Source: Polyangia bacterium (lineage in GTDB: Bacteria > Myxococcota_A > Polyangia > Polyangiales > Polyangiaceae). From it: 14,870 bases of DNA. Below, one piece after another: positions 1 through 8,711 of this stretch. Position 1 is the stretch's first letter; each line of letters starts with the position of its first letter. The notes under the pieces were generated by a model that had not been told where the DNA came from, did no database searches, and saw only the letters and a program-made list of their open reading frames with translations. The stretch is from positions 1 to 14,870 of the forward strand of contig JAUILJ010000083.1 of assembly GCA_030433055.1 (NCBI GenBank), given 5' to 3'. The position numbers and the translations under genes were made by a program.

Positions 1-2
1 AA

Positions 3-323
3 CAGTGGCTCGCCGCCGAGTGGCCCAATGACAAAGCGGATACCCCCGGCGCGAGAGTGCGGATTCGTGGCTACAGCGGCCTCGACGAGGAGATCAACCG
101 GCCAGGTGACTTCGGCATCTACCGCCTGATCGACGCCGCCCACAGCGTTGAGTCCGGCACGGCCGGTGGCAATCCGCAAGGCGTGCCCACCGTCGTCGTC
201 ACCTGGTACCTGCGCTCACGGGATGCTCACATCAAGCTCGACTTCAAGCCCACGAAGCGGGATCGCGGGCTATCCCCCGCGCTCTTCCTTGGCTACGATT
301 GCCCTCGCGTAATCGCTCACTAG
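3..323 (+). CDS. tssM: TssM (IcmF-family) T6SS membrane-complex protein, C-terminal end only
   Basis: Only the last 106 codons are visible; the frame is open to the left edge, so the gene is truncated by the window and not broken. TssM is the large inner-membrane and periplasmic scaffold of the T6SS, which bridges TssL to the outer-membrane side. The visible part has the pattern of the TssM C-terminal beta-sandwich domain: WP...GARVRIRG, then GDFGIYRLIDAA, then VVVTWYLRSRDAHIKLDFKPTK, and a closing FLGYDCPRVI that matches the usual hydrophobic-Pro ending of the family. It is followed by tagF on the same strand and the other tss genes, which supports the call. A GTG at 57 could be mistaken for a start, but the similarity continues upstream of it. 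About 150 bp without a gene separate the stop from tagF. Confidence 0.8.
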   Translation, partial: QWLAAEWPNDKADTPGARVRIRGYSGLDEEINRPGDFGIYRLIDAAHSVESGTAGGNPQGVPTVVVTWYLRSRDAHIKLDFKPTKRDRGLSPALFLGYDCPRVIAH

Positions 324-472
324 CGAAACGGTCCGCTCGGCCTCAAGGCGCCGGGCGGCCAAACTCAGACTCAGCTCTGGAAGCCTCTCAAAGGTACGAC
401 CTGGGCGCCGTGCAGGTGACTGCGGACTTCGGTGGATAGTCGCGCCTCCGCCGGAGCGAATCTCGAGGAAAG

Positions 473-1423
473 ATGATCGTCGGCTACTTTGGCAAGCTCC
501 CCAAGGCAGGAGACTTCTTGCGCGGCGGCGTGGCGGGGGAGCCAGCGAGTGGGTTCGAACGCTGGATCGAACAGGGGATGGTGTATGGCTCCACCCGTCG
601 CGGCGATTGGCAGCAGGCGTTTGATGGCGGCGCGCTGCATGGCTTCATCTATCGCGCCCCGCCGAATGTCGGAGCCGTTTCCGTAATCGTCGGGGTCATC
701 CGTCCAAGCCGCGACAGCGTGGGGCGGCGCTTTCCGCTGGTCGTCTTCTCCCAAGTCCCAGAGCCAGTGCTCGCCGGAGCACCACACATCGCCCCCTTGC
801 TGTTGGGCGAGTTCTTCGACCTGGCGAGCGAGGTGCTGCTCGATGCGCACGACATGACTCCCGACGAGTTTCGCGCGGCTGTGTCTGGGATCCCCGCGCC
901 GCGGATTGATCAGCTCGCCAACTACATCTCCGAGTACAACGACTGGGTCAGCTCGACGCCGCTCTCGACTCCACTGGGAGTCACTTACGGTCAGCCAGAT
1001 ACCGCCGCCGTTCCTCACGCCATCGACACGCTGATCCAGTGCGTGGCTCCGTTCATCGGTCAGGAACCGATGAGCACTCCGCTTTCGGCCCGCCTCCCGC
1101 TCGGAGTGGGAGGGGTCGCCTCGGCAGCGTTTTGGATCGATGTGGCTCGGCGGGTGGGACGCTGGCGACGCACGGTGCCAAGCGCGTTCTGGTCTGCGAG
1201 TGAAGGGGATGGGACGCTGCTCCTGCAGCTGGGTGCCACCCCGCATTCGTCCCTGGCGGAGCTTTGGTCTCCCGATCCGGACAGTGATCACGTCTGCGAT
1301 CTCACCAGCGCGCCCCGATTGACCCGCGAGTCGATCCTCGGTCGCCTGCCTCCCGCTGTCAGTCAAGCGCTCGGTGCGCCCGAGTCACCGGTGGGTTACT
1401 TCCTGCAAGCGCTGACTATCTGA
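473..1423 (+). CDS. tagF: TagF (ImpM-like) T6SS post-translational regulator
   Basis: This protein of 316 residues opens with the TagF signature YFGKLPKAGDFLR at residues 5-17, followed by FERWIEQGM. The C-terminal half holds the typical P-S-A-F-W segment and an acidic stretch near residues 240-280. TagF is a cytoplasmic protein that, in Pseudomonas and Agrobacterium, represses T6SS assembly after translation. Here it stands alone and is not fused to a PppA phosphatase, and no PpkA or PppA gene is visible, so any phosphorylation partner would be elsewhere. The ATG is preceded by GAGG four bases upstream, a fair ribosome binding site. A gap of 153 bp separates it from tssA. The antisense frame is also long, but the family motif fixes the coding strand. 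Confidence 0.9.
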   Translation: MIVGYFGKLPKAGDFLRGGVAGEPASGFERWIEQGMVYGSTRRGDWQQAFDGGALHGFIYRAPPNVGAVSVIVGVIRPSRDSVGRRFPLVVFSQVPEPVLAGAPHIAPLLLGEFFDLASEVLLDAHDMTPDEFRAAVSGIPAPRIDQLANYISEYNDWVSSTPLSTPLGVTYGQPDTAAVPHAIDTLIQCVAPFIGQEPMSTPLSARLPLGVGGVASAAFWIDVARRVGRWRRTVPSAFWSASEGDGTLLLQLGATPHSSLAELWSPDPDSDHVCDLTSAPRLTRESILGRLPPAVSQALGAPESPVGYFLQALTI

Positions 1424-1576
1424 GCCTTGTCCGGCTTGCGTGTTCAGTGGTCGCACGGCCGTGAGCGACTGCGGGAACACGCCACGGCAATAGCCGAGCG
1501 CTGGTGCTATCGAGCGCGCTGGAGCTGGGTGGTTTTGCTAGAAATTCCCAGGGCGTACAGGTAGCGTCTCTGGCCC

Positions 1577-3220
1577 ATGGCGGAGTTGAGGGAGACGCTG
1601 GACGAGAAGGTTGCCCCGCTCAAGGCGGCGATCGCCGGAGCCGAGCCTCAAGGCGTCGATGCTTCTTACGAGCCCGAGTTCGAAGAAGTAAAAGCGGAGA
1701 TCGACAAGCTGGGCTCCGTCGAGGGTGAACAACCCGACTGGGGCAAAGTCGCGACCGGTTCCGCAGAGATACTGCAGAACAAGTCGAAGGACCTGCGCCT
1801 CGCCACCTGGTTGGCCGTCGCGCGCATGGTGCAGAGCGGTCCAGCGGGCCTCGCGGAAGGACTGCTTGGCCTGCTCGTAATTTGCCAAGAGCACTGGGAC
1901 GGGATGTTCCCTCCCGTGAAACGGGCGCGCGCTCGTGGGAACCTGGCGACATGGCTCGCGGACCAAGCGGAGCTCATCCTAGGCCCCGACTTTACGCCCA
2001 AGGGCTCCGATCGCGATGCGGTGGCTTTGTGCGAGACGCTGTACGGCGAGCTGGATGATGTCCTCTCGGAGAAGCTAGGCGACAACTACGCCGGCATGGG
2101 TAGCTTGCGCACGGTGCTGCGCGACTTGTCGCGTCGGCTCCCCGCGGAAGCGCCGCCAGCTCCAGTAGCGCAGCAAGCAGCGCCCGGCGCCGCCCCAGCC
2201 CCAGCCCCGGCCCCAGCCGCGCCACCCCCGGCGGCTTTCCAAGCGACGCCGGCCACCTTCGACACTCCAGCGGATGCGGAGAAGGCCTTCAAGGACATGC
2301 GGGGCGACCTGCGCAAGATCGCGAAGCTGCTCCGAAGTGGCGATCCTGGCGGAGCGCTCGCCTACCGCATCTGCCGTTTCGCGAACTGGGCGCCATTCTC
2401 CGTCGCGCCCAACGCAGAGCAGAACAAGACGTTGCTTCCGCCGCCGCCGCCGGATCGGAGGGCTGATCTCGACCGGCTCGCCGATGCGAGCAACTGGACG
2501 GCGCTGATCGACTCCGCGGAGGCACACGCCGTGTCCCACCTGTGGTGGCTCGATCCTCAGCGCTACATCGCGACCGCGCTCGATCGCATCGGGCCGTCCG
2601 CGGCGAACGCCCGGGAGGTCGTTGGTCGGGAGATCGTGGCCCTGGTGGAGCGCATCCCGACCGTGGTGAATCTGAAGTTCAGCAACGGGATGGATTTCGC
2701 TGACGCCGCGACGAAGGCTTGGATCGAAGAGGAGCAGGCCAAGTATCTCGGCTCCTCGGGGCCCGACGCCGCCACCAGCGCTGGCGCAGAGGAGGACGCT
2801 CAGCTTGCCGAGCGCTTCGAGGTCGCGAAACAGCTGGTGACCTCGGGCGAGGTGGGTGACGGGCTCGCGGTGGCTGTCGCCCTCGCCAATCGAGGCGCCG
2901 ATGCACGAATGCGCTTCCGGGCTCGGCTGGCTGCTGCGCGACTGGCCATTCAGGGCAACCAACTCGCGATCGCGCGGCCCATGCTCGAGCTACTGGCGGC
3001 AGAAGTGGAGCGATTTGGGCTCGAAGAGTGGGAGCCAAAGCTCGCGACAGATGTGTTCACGAGCTTGCTAATCTGCCTCCAGGCGGTCAAAGATCGGCCC
3101 TCAGGGCCTACGCCGCCTGGAACAAAAGCGGAACCTCGTGCCGAAGTCGCGAGATTCGCGGAGCTATTTGATAAGCTGTGTCGGCTCGACCCAGCCGCTG
3201 CGATGGGGCTAGCAGGCTGA
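1577..3220 (+). CDS. tssA: TssA (ImpA_N / VasJ type) sheath-priming and cap protein
   Basis: The protein has 547 residues. The first 190 form an ImpA_N domain: a helical start with GAEPQG, then WGKVATGSAEILQNKSKDLRLATWL at about 55-79 and the EHWDGMFPP motif at 105-113, which is highly typical of TssA. An Ala/Pro-rich linker follows at about 189-225. The C-terminal part (about 430-547) has the VasJ-type pattern with FGLEEWEPKLA, then a run leading to CLQA, and FAELFDKLCRLDP. TssA recruits the baseplate and stays at the distal end of the growing sheath. It lies between tagF and tssB on the same strand. The ribosome binding site is weak (AGGTAG about 10 bases upstream), so the exact start is slightly uncertain. 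An inverted repeat CACGGCCGTG lies at 1454-1463 in the gap before it, with no assigned role. Confidence 0.93.
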   Translation: MAELRETLDEKVAPLKAAIAGAEPQGVDASYEPEFEEVKAEIDKLGSVEGEQPDWGKVATGSAEILQNKSKDLRLATWLAVARMVQSGPAGLAEGLLGLLVICQEHWDGMFPPVKRARARGNLATWLADQAELILGPDFTPKGSDRDAVALCETLYGELDDVLSEKLGDNYAGMGSLRTVLRDLSRRLPAEAPPAPVAQQAAPGAAPAPAPAPAAPPPAAFQATPATFDTPADAEKAFKDMRGDLRKIAKLLRSGDPGGALAYRICRFANWAPFSVAPNAEQNKTLLPPPPPDRRADLDRLADASNWTALIDSAEAHAVSHLWWLDPQRYIATALDRIGPSAANAREVVGREIVALVERIPTVVNLKFSNGMDFADAATKAWIEEEQAKYLGSSGPDAATSAGAEEDAQLAERFEVAKQLVTSGEVGDGLAVAVALANRGADARMRFRARLAAARLAIQGNQLAIARPMLELLAAEVERFGLEEWEPKLATDVFTSLLICLQAVKDRPSGPTPPGTKAEPRAEVARFAELFDKLCRLDPAAAMGLAG

Positions 3221-3285
3221 GTTGACCGCAACGCGGGTTCGTCTCTCGGGGCGAGCGCGTTGTCCACCATTCCGAGGTCCAATAC

Positions 3286-3289
3286 GGAG
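3286..3289 (+). promoter_or_regulatory. Ribosome binding site that decides the tssB start
   Basis: GGAG six bases before the ATG at 3296. An in-frame TTG at 3260 would add 12 residues, but TssB proteins normally begin with a short polar stretch, and the ATG has the better site. Confidence 0.6.
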
Positions 3290-3295
3290 TACTCG

Positions 3296-3793
3296 ATGGG
3301 GAAAGAAGGTTCGGTAGCGCCTCAAGAGCGCGTGAACATCACGTACAAGCCGGCGACTGGTGACGCACAAGAAGAGGTCGAGCTTCCGCTCAAGATGCTC
3401 TTCATGGGCGACTACACTGGCCGTCCTGATTCGCGTCCGCTCGAGGAACGCAAGCCGATCAACGTGGACAAGGACAACTTCGAGCAAGTGCTGGCGAGTC
3501 AGAACCTTGGCCTCACGATGTCCGTGGCCGATCGACTCTCGGGAGACGAAGGGGCAAACCTCAACGTCAACCTGAAGTTCAAGAAGCTTGCTGACTTTGG
3601 TCCCGACGCGATCGTCAACCAGGTTCCTGAGTTGCGTAAGCTCATGGATCTTCGTGGCGCGCTCACCGCGCTCAAGGGACCCCTGGGCAACGTGCCCGCC
3701 TTCCGCAAGAAGATTCAAGGCTTGTTGGAGGACGGGGACTCTCGCGAAAAGCTGCTAGCTGAGCTCGGCCTCAGCGGTGGAGAGGAAGGCTGA
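3296..3793 (+). CDS. tssB: TssB (VipA) contractile sheath small subunit
   Basis: This 165-residue protein, a normal length for the family, begins MGKEGSVAPQERVNITYKP. It contains LPLKMLFMGDYTGR and a central INVDKDNFEQVL. The conserved C-terminal helix region LKFKKLADFGPDAIVNQVPE leads into LRKLMDLRGAL. TssB pairs with TssC to form the six-start helical sheath whose contraction drives the Hcp tube. The stop is two bases from the start of tssC, a very tight arrangement that points to translational coupling and fits the need for equal amounts. I chose the ATG at 3296 over the TTG at 3260 because of the ribosome binding site. A 75-bp gap separates it from tssA. Confidence 0.95.
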   Translation: MGKEGSVAPQERVNITYKPATGDAQEEVELPLKMLFMGDYTGRPDSRPLEERKPINVDKDNFEQVLASQNLGLTMSVADRLSGDEGANLNVNLKFKKLADFGPDAIVNQVPELRKLMDLRGALTALKGPLGNVPAFRKKIQGLLEDGDSREKLLAELGLSGGEEG

Positions 3794-3795
3794 GA

Positions 3796-5274
3796 ATGAG
3801 TGAAGAACAAGCCGCTCAGGGAGCAGCCGAAACAACGGAAGAGGGCAGTCTCCTAGATTCTATCCTTGCGGAAACGAAGATCACACCGTCCGACGACGGC
3901 TACGCGGTGGCGAAGGCTGGCGTTCAGGCGCTGATCAGCGAGCTGATCACGCCCAAGTACAAGAACGAGAAGATCGACAAAGCCCTCGTGGATGCGTTGA
4001 TCGGCGAGATTGACGCCAAGCTCTCCGCGCAGGTGGACGAAATCGTCCACGCCGCCGAGTTTCAGAAGCTAGAGAGCGCCTGGCGTGGTCTGAAGTTCAC
4101 CATCGATCGCACTGACTTCCGCGAGAACATCAAGATCGAACTCCTGAACTGCTCGAAGGCCGACCTCATGGAGGACTTCGAGGACGCTCCGGAGATCACG
4201 AAGAGTGGTCTCTACCGTCTGGCCTATACAGCGGAATTCGGCCAGTTCGGTGGAAAGCCCTACGGCGCGATGTTCGCCAACTGGGACATCTCACCAGGTC
4301 CCCAGGACATGGCACTGCTCGCTCAGTGTGCCGCCGTGGCAACGATGGCGCACGCGCCGTTCTTCGCCGCTGCGTCGCCCAAGTTCTTCGGCGAGCAGAG
4401 CTACACCGAGCTACCCAAGCTGAAGGACCTGAAGTCGATCTTCGAGGGTCCCCAGTACACCAAGTGGCAGTCCTTCCGCGAAAGCGAAGACTCGCGCTCG
4501 GTTGGCCTGGTGTGTCCGCGCTTCCTGCTGCGGCTTCCGTACGGTGACAACACTGTGCCTGCCAAGGAATTCAACTACCACGAGAGCGTCATCGGAGAGC
4601 ACGAGAAGTACCTCTGGGGCAACGCTGTTCACGCCATGGCTACTCGCATCGCCGACAGCTTTGCGAAGTTCCGTTGGTGCCCGAACATCATCGGCCCGAC
4701 CTCGGGTGGTACCGTTGAAGACCTGCCTCTGCATCAGTACGAGGCAATGGGCGAGACGCAGACCAAGTGCCCCACGGAAACGCTCATCTCTGAGCGCCGC
4801 GAGTTCGAACTCAGCGAAGAAGGCTTCATTTCACTGTGCTTCCGCAAGGACAGCGACAATGCGTGCTTCTTCTCCGCGAACTCTTGCCAGAAGCCGAAAA
4901 ACTTCGGGCAGTCTCCGGAGGGCAAGGATGCCGAGCTCAACTACCGCCTCGGAACTCAGCTCCCCTATCTGTTCGTCACTTGCCGCATCGCCCACTACCT
5001 CAAGGTGATGCAGCGTGAGCAGATTGGTAGCTGGAAGGAGCGCGCCGACCTCGAGCGCGAACTGAACAAGTGGATCAATCAGTACGTCGCTGACCAGGAT
5101 GGCGTCAGCGCGGCGGTGCGTGGTCGACGTCCTCTGCGCAAGGCGCAGATCACCGTTGAAGACGTGCCGGGTAACGCGGGCTGGTACAAGGTGGGCATGC
5201 AAGTCAGGCCTCACTTCAAGTACATGGGTGCGTTCTTCACCCTCAGCCTCGTAGGCAAGCTGGACAAGTCCTGA
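3796..5274 (+). CDS. tssC: TssC (VipB) contractile sheath large subunit
   Basis: The length of 492 residues is standard for TssC. Family landmarks appear in order: a variable N-terminus of about 40 residues, then VDEIVHAAEFQKLESAWRGL, FGQFGGKPYGAMFANWDISP with PQDMALL after it, ASPKFFGEQSYTELP, the RLPYGDNTVP segment, and the C-terminal LRKAQITVEDVPGNAGWYKV region with the strand running to the end. It forms the bulk of the sheath with TssB and is recycled by the ClpV ATPase, which is not in this window. A GGAAGG ribosome binding site lies inside the end of tssB. It is the last gene of the plus-strand run, and a strong terminator starts 22 bases after the stop. Confidence 0.97.
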   Translation: MSEEQAAQGAAETTEEGSLLDSILAETKITPSDDGYAVAKAGVQALISELITPKYKNEKIDKALVDALIGEIDAKLSAQVDEIVHAAEFQKLESAWRGLKFTIDRTDFRENIKIELLNCSKADLMEDFEDAPEITKSGLYRLAYTAEFGQFGGKPYGAMFANWDISPGPQDMALLAQCAAVATMAHAPFFAAASPKFFGEQSYTELPKLKDLKSIFEGPQYTKWQSFRESEDSRSVGLVCPRFLLRLPYGDNTVPAKEFNYHESVIGEHEKYLWGNAVHAMATRIADSFAKFRWCPNIIGPTSGGTVEDLPLHQYEAMGETQTKCPTETLISERREFELSEEGFISLCFRKDSDNACFFSANSCQKPKNFGQSPEGKDAELNYRLGTQLPYLFVTCRIAHYLKVMQREQIGSWKERADLERELNKWINQYVADQDGVSAAVRGRRPLRKAQITVEDVPGNAGWYKVGMQVRPHFKYMGAFFTLSLVGKLDKS

Positions 5275-5296
5275 TCCGAGGGCGCTCCGGCGAGAG

Positions 5297-5333
5297 ACGG
5301 GAGGCAGCCAGCGGCTGTCTCCCGTTGCTTTTT
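5297..5333 (+). terminator. Rho-independent terminator after tssC
   Basis: A 13-bp stem (5297-5309 paired with 5313-5325, one G-U pair) with the three-base loop AGC is followed by TGCTTTTT. On the minus strand the hairpin is not followed by a T run, so it should stop only the plus-strand tss transcript and not the convergent tssG transcript. Confidence 0.88.
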
Positions 5334-5380
5334 CCATCGCTCGTTCAGCGCACTCCGCGAGAGCCAATCAGCGCATGAGG

Positions 5381-6439
5381 TCAGTCGTCGGCGACCAGCT
5401 GGGGAACGACGTCTTTCGTGTCCTCGGCCAGGACCACGCGCATGCGCATTGGCTTCTCTCGCTTCGTCACGAGCTGGGTCGTCGTTCCCAGCAGCGCACC
5501 CCGCCGACTCCCCAGTTGGAACCGCGGGCTCTGATCGGTTGCCAGGCTCACCTCCAGCTCAGGCTCCAGCACGCCTCGGGTGAACTGGTGCACGACTTGG
5601 CGCAGCAGCGGGTAGCTGTCCCCGCCTGGCATCAACGCCTCGAAGTCGTCGTAGTCGACTGGCCCCACTTTCACGCGGAAACGACCCGCGCGGTCGAGGA
5701 CGCGCTCTCCGATGGTGAAATCGTTGTCCAAGCTCGTGTTCTTCACGCCGAGTTTCACGCGCTGGGCGTGAGGGATGCGAATGAGCCGCTCGACAAACGG
5801 TTCCACCGCGACTGTTGCTCCAGGCAGCAGGCGACGCAGAGCGACCTCCAGCGTGCGCGTGGAGCGTGTCCTCATCGCGAGTACAGGCGCTAGCGTCAAC
5901 AGCAGTCGTGAGGGCAGCCCTTCGTTGGACGCAGCTCCCGGATCGACGCCAACGAAGGCGAGGGCGCGGCGCGTGAACGGATCCGTTCCGTCCGTACGGA
6001 AACCTGCCGAGAGGCGATACTTCTTCCAGGCCCGGTAGTAGAGGCTCAGCAGGCGGTGATGAAAGATGTCGTAGAACGCCCTGAGCGAGAAGCTGTCATC
6101 GTTCGTCTCCGCGTCGATGACCTCCTCGGTGAAGCGAAACGCCAAGGGCGATGAAGCGCCAACTAGTCCCAGGAAGTTCGCCGTCAGCTCGAAGCGCCGA
6201 TGCTTGGCTCCCTCGGCAGGCGCCTCGATTGAGTGGATGTCTCCTGGAGGAAACACCAACGCCGGGTTGACGTGAAAGCGGACGACTTCCGTCTCAGGCG
6301 GCCCCACTTCGCCAACCGCCTTCAGGTTGGGGGATATACGATGCAGCAGCTGGACGGCCTGAAAGAAGCCAAAGCTGGCGCCGTCACGGACCAGCTGCTG
6401 AATCAGAGAATCGTCAGGTTTCCGCTGCGCGCCGGCCAT
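5381..6439 (-). CDS. tssG: TssG (ImpH/VasB) baseplate wedge protein
   Basis: The protein has 352 residues and carries both hallmark motifs of TssG: FGFFQAVQLL at residues 23-32, and AFYDIFHHRLLSLYYRAWKK at 121-140, which is nearly the family consensus. TssG joins two TssF copies and TssE in the baseplate wedge and contacts TssK and VgrG. Its start overlaps the end of tssF by 37 bp, and an AAGGTG site about nine bases before the ATG lies inside tssF, so the two are likely translated as a coupled pair. It is the last gene of the minus-strand hcp-tssE-tssF-tssG run and converges on tssC with a 106-bp gap. Confidence 0.95.
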   Translation of the reverse strand: MAGAQRKPDDSLIQQLVRDGASFGFFQAVQLLHRISPNLKAVGEVGPPETEVVRFHVNPALVFPPGDIHSIEAPAEGAKHRRFELTANFLGLVGASSPLAFRFTEEVIDAETNDDSFSLRAFYDIFHHRLLSLYYRAWKKYRLSAGFRTDGTDPFTRRALAFVGVDPGAASNEGLPSRLLLTLAPVLAMRTRSTRTLEVALRRLLPGATVAVEPFVERLIRIPHAQRVKLGVKNTSLDNDFTIGERVLDRAGRFRVKVGPVDYDDFEALMPGGDSYPLLRQVVHQFTRGVLEPELEVSLATDQSPRFQLGSRRGALLGTTTQLVTKREKPMRMRVVLAEDTKDVVPQLVADD

Positions 6440-8172
6440 TCGAACTTCACCTTGGATTGCACGCCGTGCACCGTGGTCGACGTGAACGAGTTTAAGGAAA
6501 CGTAGCTGGCGAAGAGGCGCTCCAGGATCACTCCGAACAGGAACATGTCTCCATCGCCAGTGAAGCCGCTCTCCTCCAAAAAGACCTCGATGTGAAGCCC
6601 GCGCACTGGGGCTCCTCGATACAGACGCTCGGCGGGGTGAACTTGGACGTCATGAATGGCTTGAATACGCAGGTCGTTGGCCCTGGCCGCCTGGCGATCA
6701 ACGAGGCCGTGCAAGTTGTACACCCCAAGCATTGCCCGCAGCGTGTTCTTTTCCGCAAGGCTACGCAGGTTCATCGCGGCGTGGGCAGTGACTCGCCACT
6801 GCAGATCACGCCCCAGCGGCGGCGGTACGTGCGTGGTAACCGGGCCGATGTTCTTGAACTTGGCGAATGGAGGAGAGCTTGGAGTCGGTACTCGGATCTC
6901 ACCGGGGCGCAGAGCACTGGCGAGGCGCTGGTTGGTGGCGGTCAGGTCGATCGAGATGACATCGGCTTGGGGGAGCACTCCGCTGTTCTCGGGCGTCCCG
7001 AAGGAGATCATGGTGTCCGCGCCGGTCCCCAACACTGCAGCTCGCAGGTGAGTCGAGTAGTAGACCTGGTTGCTCGATCCCGTGCCGCCGATGCGCGTGA
7101 AGTCGAAGAAGCTCGGAATGCTGACCCGCTCGCTGGCACCGCGTGTGATCGCTTCGACATCCAGGATTTGATACACCTCGCCGTGCCCCGGCTCGAGCCC
7201 GGCGGGGCGCACCAGGAACTGCTCACGATTGCGCACCAACCGAATTGGTTCTGCCGTGGTCTTGAACAGATTGATCACCGGCACGCAGTGCAGCTTCACC
7301 GAGTCCTTGTTCACGGAGGGCGCGTTCATCAGTGGCGCGTCGAACCGGAACGCAATGGCGAACTCTGTGAACTCTTCCTTCAGCTCTGCCAGCCGCTTGG
7401 TGTTCGAGACGTCGATGTAAGCGAACTTCTGTGGGAGTACGTAGTACTCCTCCAGTAGCCGAAATCCGGGGAAGGCGAGGTCTCCGTATGGCAACAGCTC
7501 TTCGTGATCTCCGAAGCCGACGGAGTGCAGATGCTGCTTCCCCAGGGAGACTTCTTGCTCCCGTCCCCCGAGCTTGTTGGTCTCGATCAGGGCGATCTCT
7601 CGGGTATGCTCGTGGATCCAGTGGAGCAATCCGAGGGCCGCCCGGGGCTCGCCAGTGAAATGCAACCTGAGCTTCTCGGGGGCTACAGCGGCTATCTGGA
7701 TCCCCGACGCACACCGGAAATCGATTCTTAGCTGCTGGCTGCCGTCGGGAAGCGGCTCGAGGCGCACATCCGAAATCGCCCAGGGCACGACTTCACAGTC
7801 GGTGCACGACGTGAACCGACAGGGAGTGCCGTCAACCGGGATACTCAGAAATTCAGATCCCTGCGGAACTATTTTTCGTTCACGAAGGACATTCGGCAGT
7901 AGCTCGAGTTCGAGGATCGCGGCGCCAGGAAGTGGCCGGGTGAGGTGAGGGAACAACAGCCCAGCGATCGCGAGCATCAGCTCGCGCAGCTCGTCGTCGA
8001 GCTTCTGTCGGATCCTCCCAGTGAGGAACGCTACGCCTTCGAGCAGGCGTTCGACGTCGGGGTCGGCACCCCGATCGGCGAGCATCGGTCCCAGCGCAGG
8101 GTATGCCTCAGCGAACTCCTTGCCGAGTTGACGCAGGTAGGCGAGCTCGTCCTGATAGTACTTGTTGAACAC
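6403..8172 (-). CDS. tssF: TssF (ImpG/VasA) baseplate wedge protein
   Basis: The protein has 589 residues, the usual length. The N-terminal 90 residues are strongly typical: FNKYYQDELAYLRQLGKEFA, then YPALGPML, DPDVERLLEGVAFL, and LLFPHLTRPLP. TssF is a core baseplate component that forms a 2:1 trimer with TssG and surrounds the VgrG spike. The start is a GTG at 8172. No strong ribosome binding site is visible before it; tssE ends 43 bp upstream, so translation may rely on the upstream gene. The C-terminus overlaps tssG by 37 bp. Confidence 0.95.
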   Translation of the reverse strand: MFNKYYQDELAYLRQLGKEFAEAYPALGPMLADRGADPDVERLLEGVAFLTGRIRQKLDDELRELMLAIAGLLFPHLTRPLPGAAILELELLPNVLRERKIVPQGSEFLSIPVDGTPCRFTSCTDCEVVPWAISDVRLEPLPDGSQQLRIDFRCASGIQIAAVAPEKLRLHFTGEPRAALGLLHWIHEHTREIALIETNKLGGREQEVSLGKQHLHSVGFGDHEELLPYGDLAFPGFRLLEEYYVLPQKFAYIDVSNTKRLAELKEEFTEFAIAFRFDAPLMNAPSVNKDSVKLHCVPVINLFKTTAEPIRLVRNREQFLVRPAGLEPGHGEVYQILDVEAITRGASERVSIPSFFDFTRIGGTGSSNQVYYSTHLRAAVLGTGADTMISFGTPENSGVLPQADVISIDLTATNQRLASALRPGEIRVPTPSSPPFAKFKNIGPVTTHVPPPLGRDLQWRVTAHAAMNLRSLAEKNTLRAMLGVYNLHGLVDRQAARANDLRIQAIHDVQVHPAERLYRGAPVRGLHIEVFLEESGFTGDGDMFLFGVILERLFASYVSLNSFTSTTVHGVQSKVKFEWPARSGNLTIL

Positions 8173-8215
8173 GCTGGCGGATTGTACCCGAGAACCCAGC
8201 GCTCGAAGCGGTTTA

Positions 8216-8623
8216 CTACTCGACCTTGAGGCGGCGAGTAGCGTCCAAGCTGGTCTCGAAGGAGATGGGCAGCTTCGAACCTTCGAGGATCACTTGTGCG
8301 CTCACTTCGAAGCGCAAGATCAAGTCGGCGGTGTCGTTCGGCGTGAAGCGCACCCGGACGTTCTGCAGTCGAGGCTCATAGTTCTCGATCGTGTTGCGAA
8401 TCGAGCGGCCGAGAATCGCCGTGGCGTCTGGAAAGCCGTGCACCAGATCGCTCGGATCGGCGATCCCGAAGTCTGGGCACGTCAGCATCGAGCCCCGGCG
8501 CGTGCCACACATCAGCCGCAGGTGCTCCAGGATCGACGCGCGGATTTCGTGCTCAGAGTAGCTTCGACGCGCCTTGGCCAGCTCCGGGTTGCGAATCTTG
8601 CTCAACAGGCTGTAGGCGCGCAT
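8216..8623 (-). CDS. tssE: TssE (gp25-like, GPW/gp25 family) baseplate protein
   Basis: The protein has 135 residues. The segment ILEHLRLMCGTRRGSMLTCP followed by DFGIADPSDLV is the classic gp25/TssE signature (TRRGS, then P-[DE]-[FY]-G-[IL]-x-D). The central IRNTIENYEPRLQNVRVRF and the C-terminal beta strands fit the fold, which primes sheath polymerisation on the baseplate. It lies 88 bp downstream of hcp and 43 bp upstream of tssF on the same strand. The ribosome binding site is poor (GAG only). Two hairpins precede the gene, so its expression relative to hcp is probably reduced. Confidence 0.93.
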   Translation of the reverse strand: MRAYSLLSKIRNPELAKARRSYSEHEIRASILEHLRLMCGTRRGSMLTCPDFGIADPSDLVHGFPDATAILGRSIRNTIENYEPRLQNVRVRFTPNDTADLILRFEVSAQVILEGSKLPISFETSLDATRRLKVE

Positions 8624-8650
8624 CGACTCGAGTGTCTCACAAAACGAGAA

Positions 8651-8678
8651 CTGGCTGGTCCACGAGTGGGCCAGCCAG
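8651..8678 (-). terminator. Strong hairpin between hcp and tssE (attenuator or RNA-processing site)
   Basis: A 12-bp stem (8651-8662 paired with 8667-8678, one G-U pair) closes a four-base loop. In the minus-strand transcript it is followed by TTCTCGTTTTG, an interrupted T tract. A second small hairpin (8683-8696, five-base arms) and a perfect 12-base palindrome GCCTGATCAGGC across the hcp stop codon (8706-8717) lie just upstream. This would partly stop transcripts after hcp or protect the hcp messenger 3' end, letting Hcp be made in excess over the baseplate proteins. Confidence 0.65.
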
Positions 8679-8711
8679 CGAAACTCCAGTCGGAGTGTCC
8701 TCAGAGCCTGA

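Noticed and set aside
371..1366. 331-residue minus-strand ORF over tagF
   Set aside because: It is rich in Arg, His and Gly as expected from antisense GC-rich DNA and has no recognisable domain, while the plus strand has clear TagF motifs.
1504..1728. Short plus-strand ORF overlapping the tssA start in another frame
   Set aside because: There is no domain and no ribosome binding site, and it overlaps the confident TssA N-terminus.
2075..2962. 295-residue minus-strand ORF inside tssA
   Set aside because: It is antisense to a confident TssA frame, with biased composition and no domain.
6592..7458. 288-residue plus-strand ORF inside tssF
   Set aside because: It is antisense to a confident TssF frame; no family resemblance.
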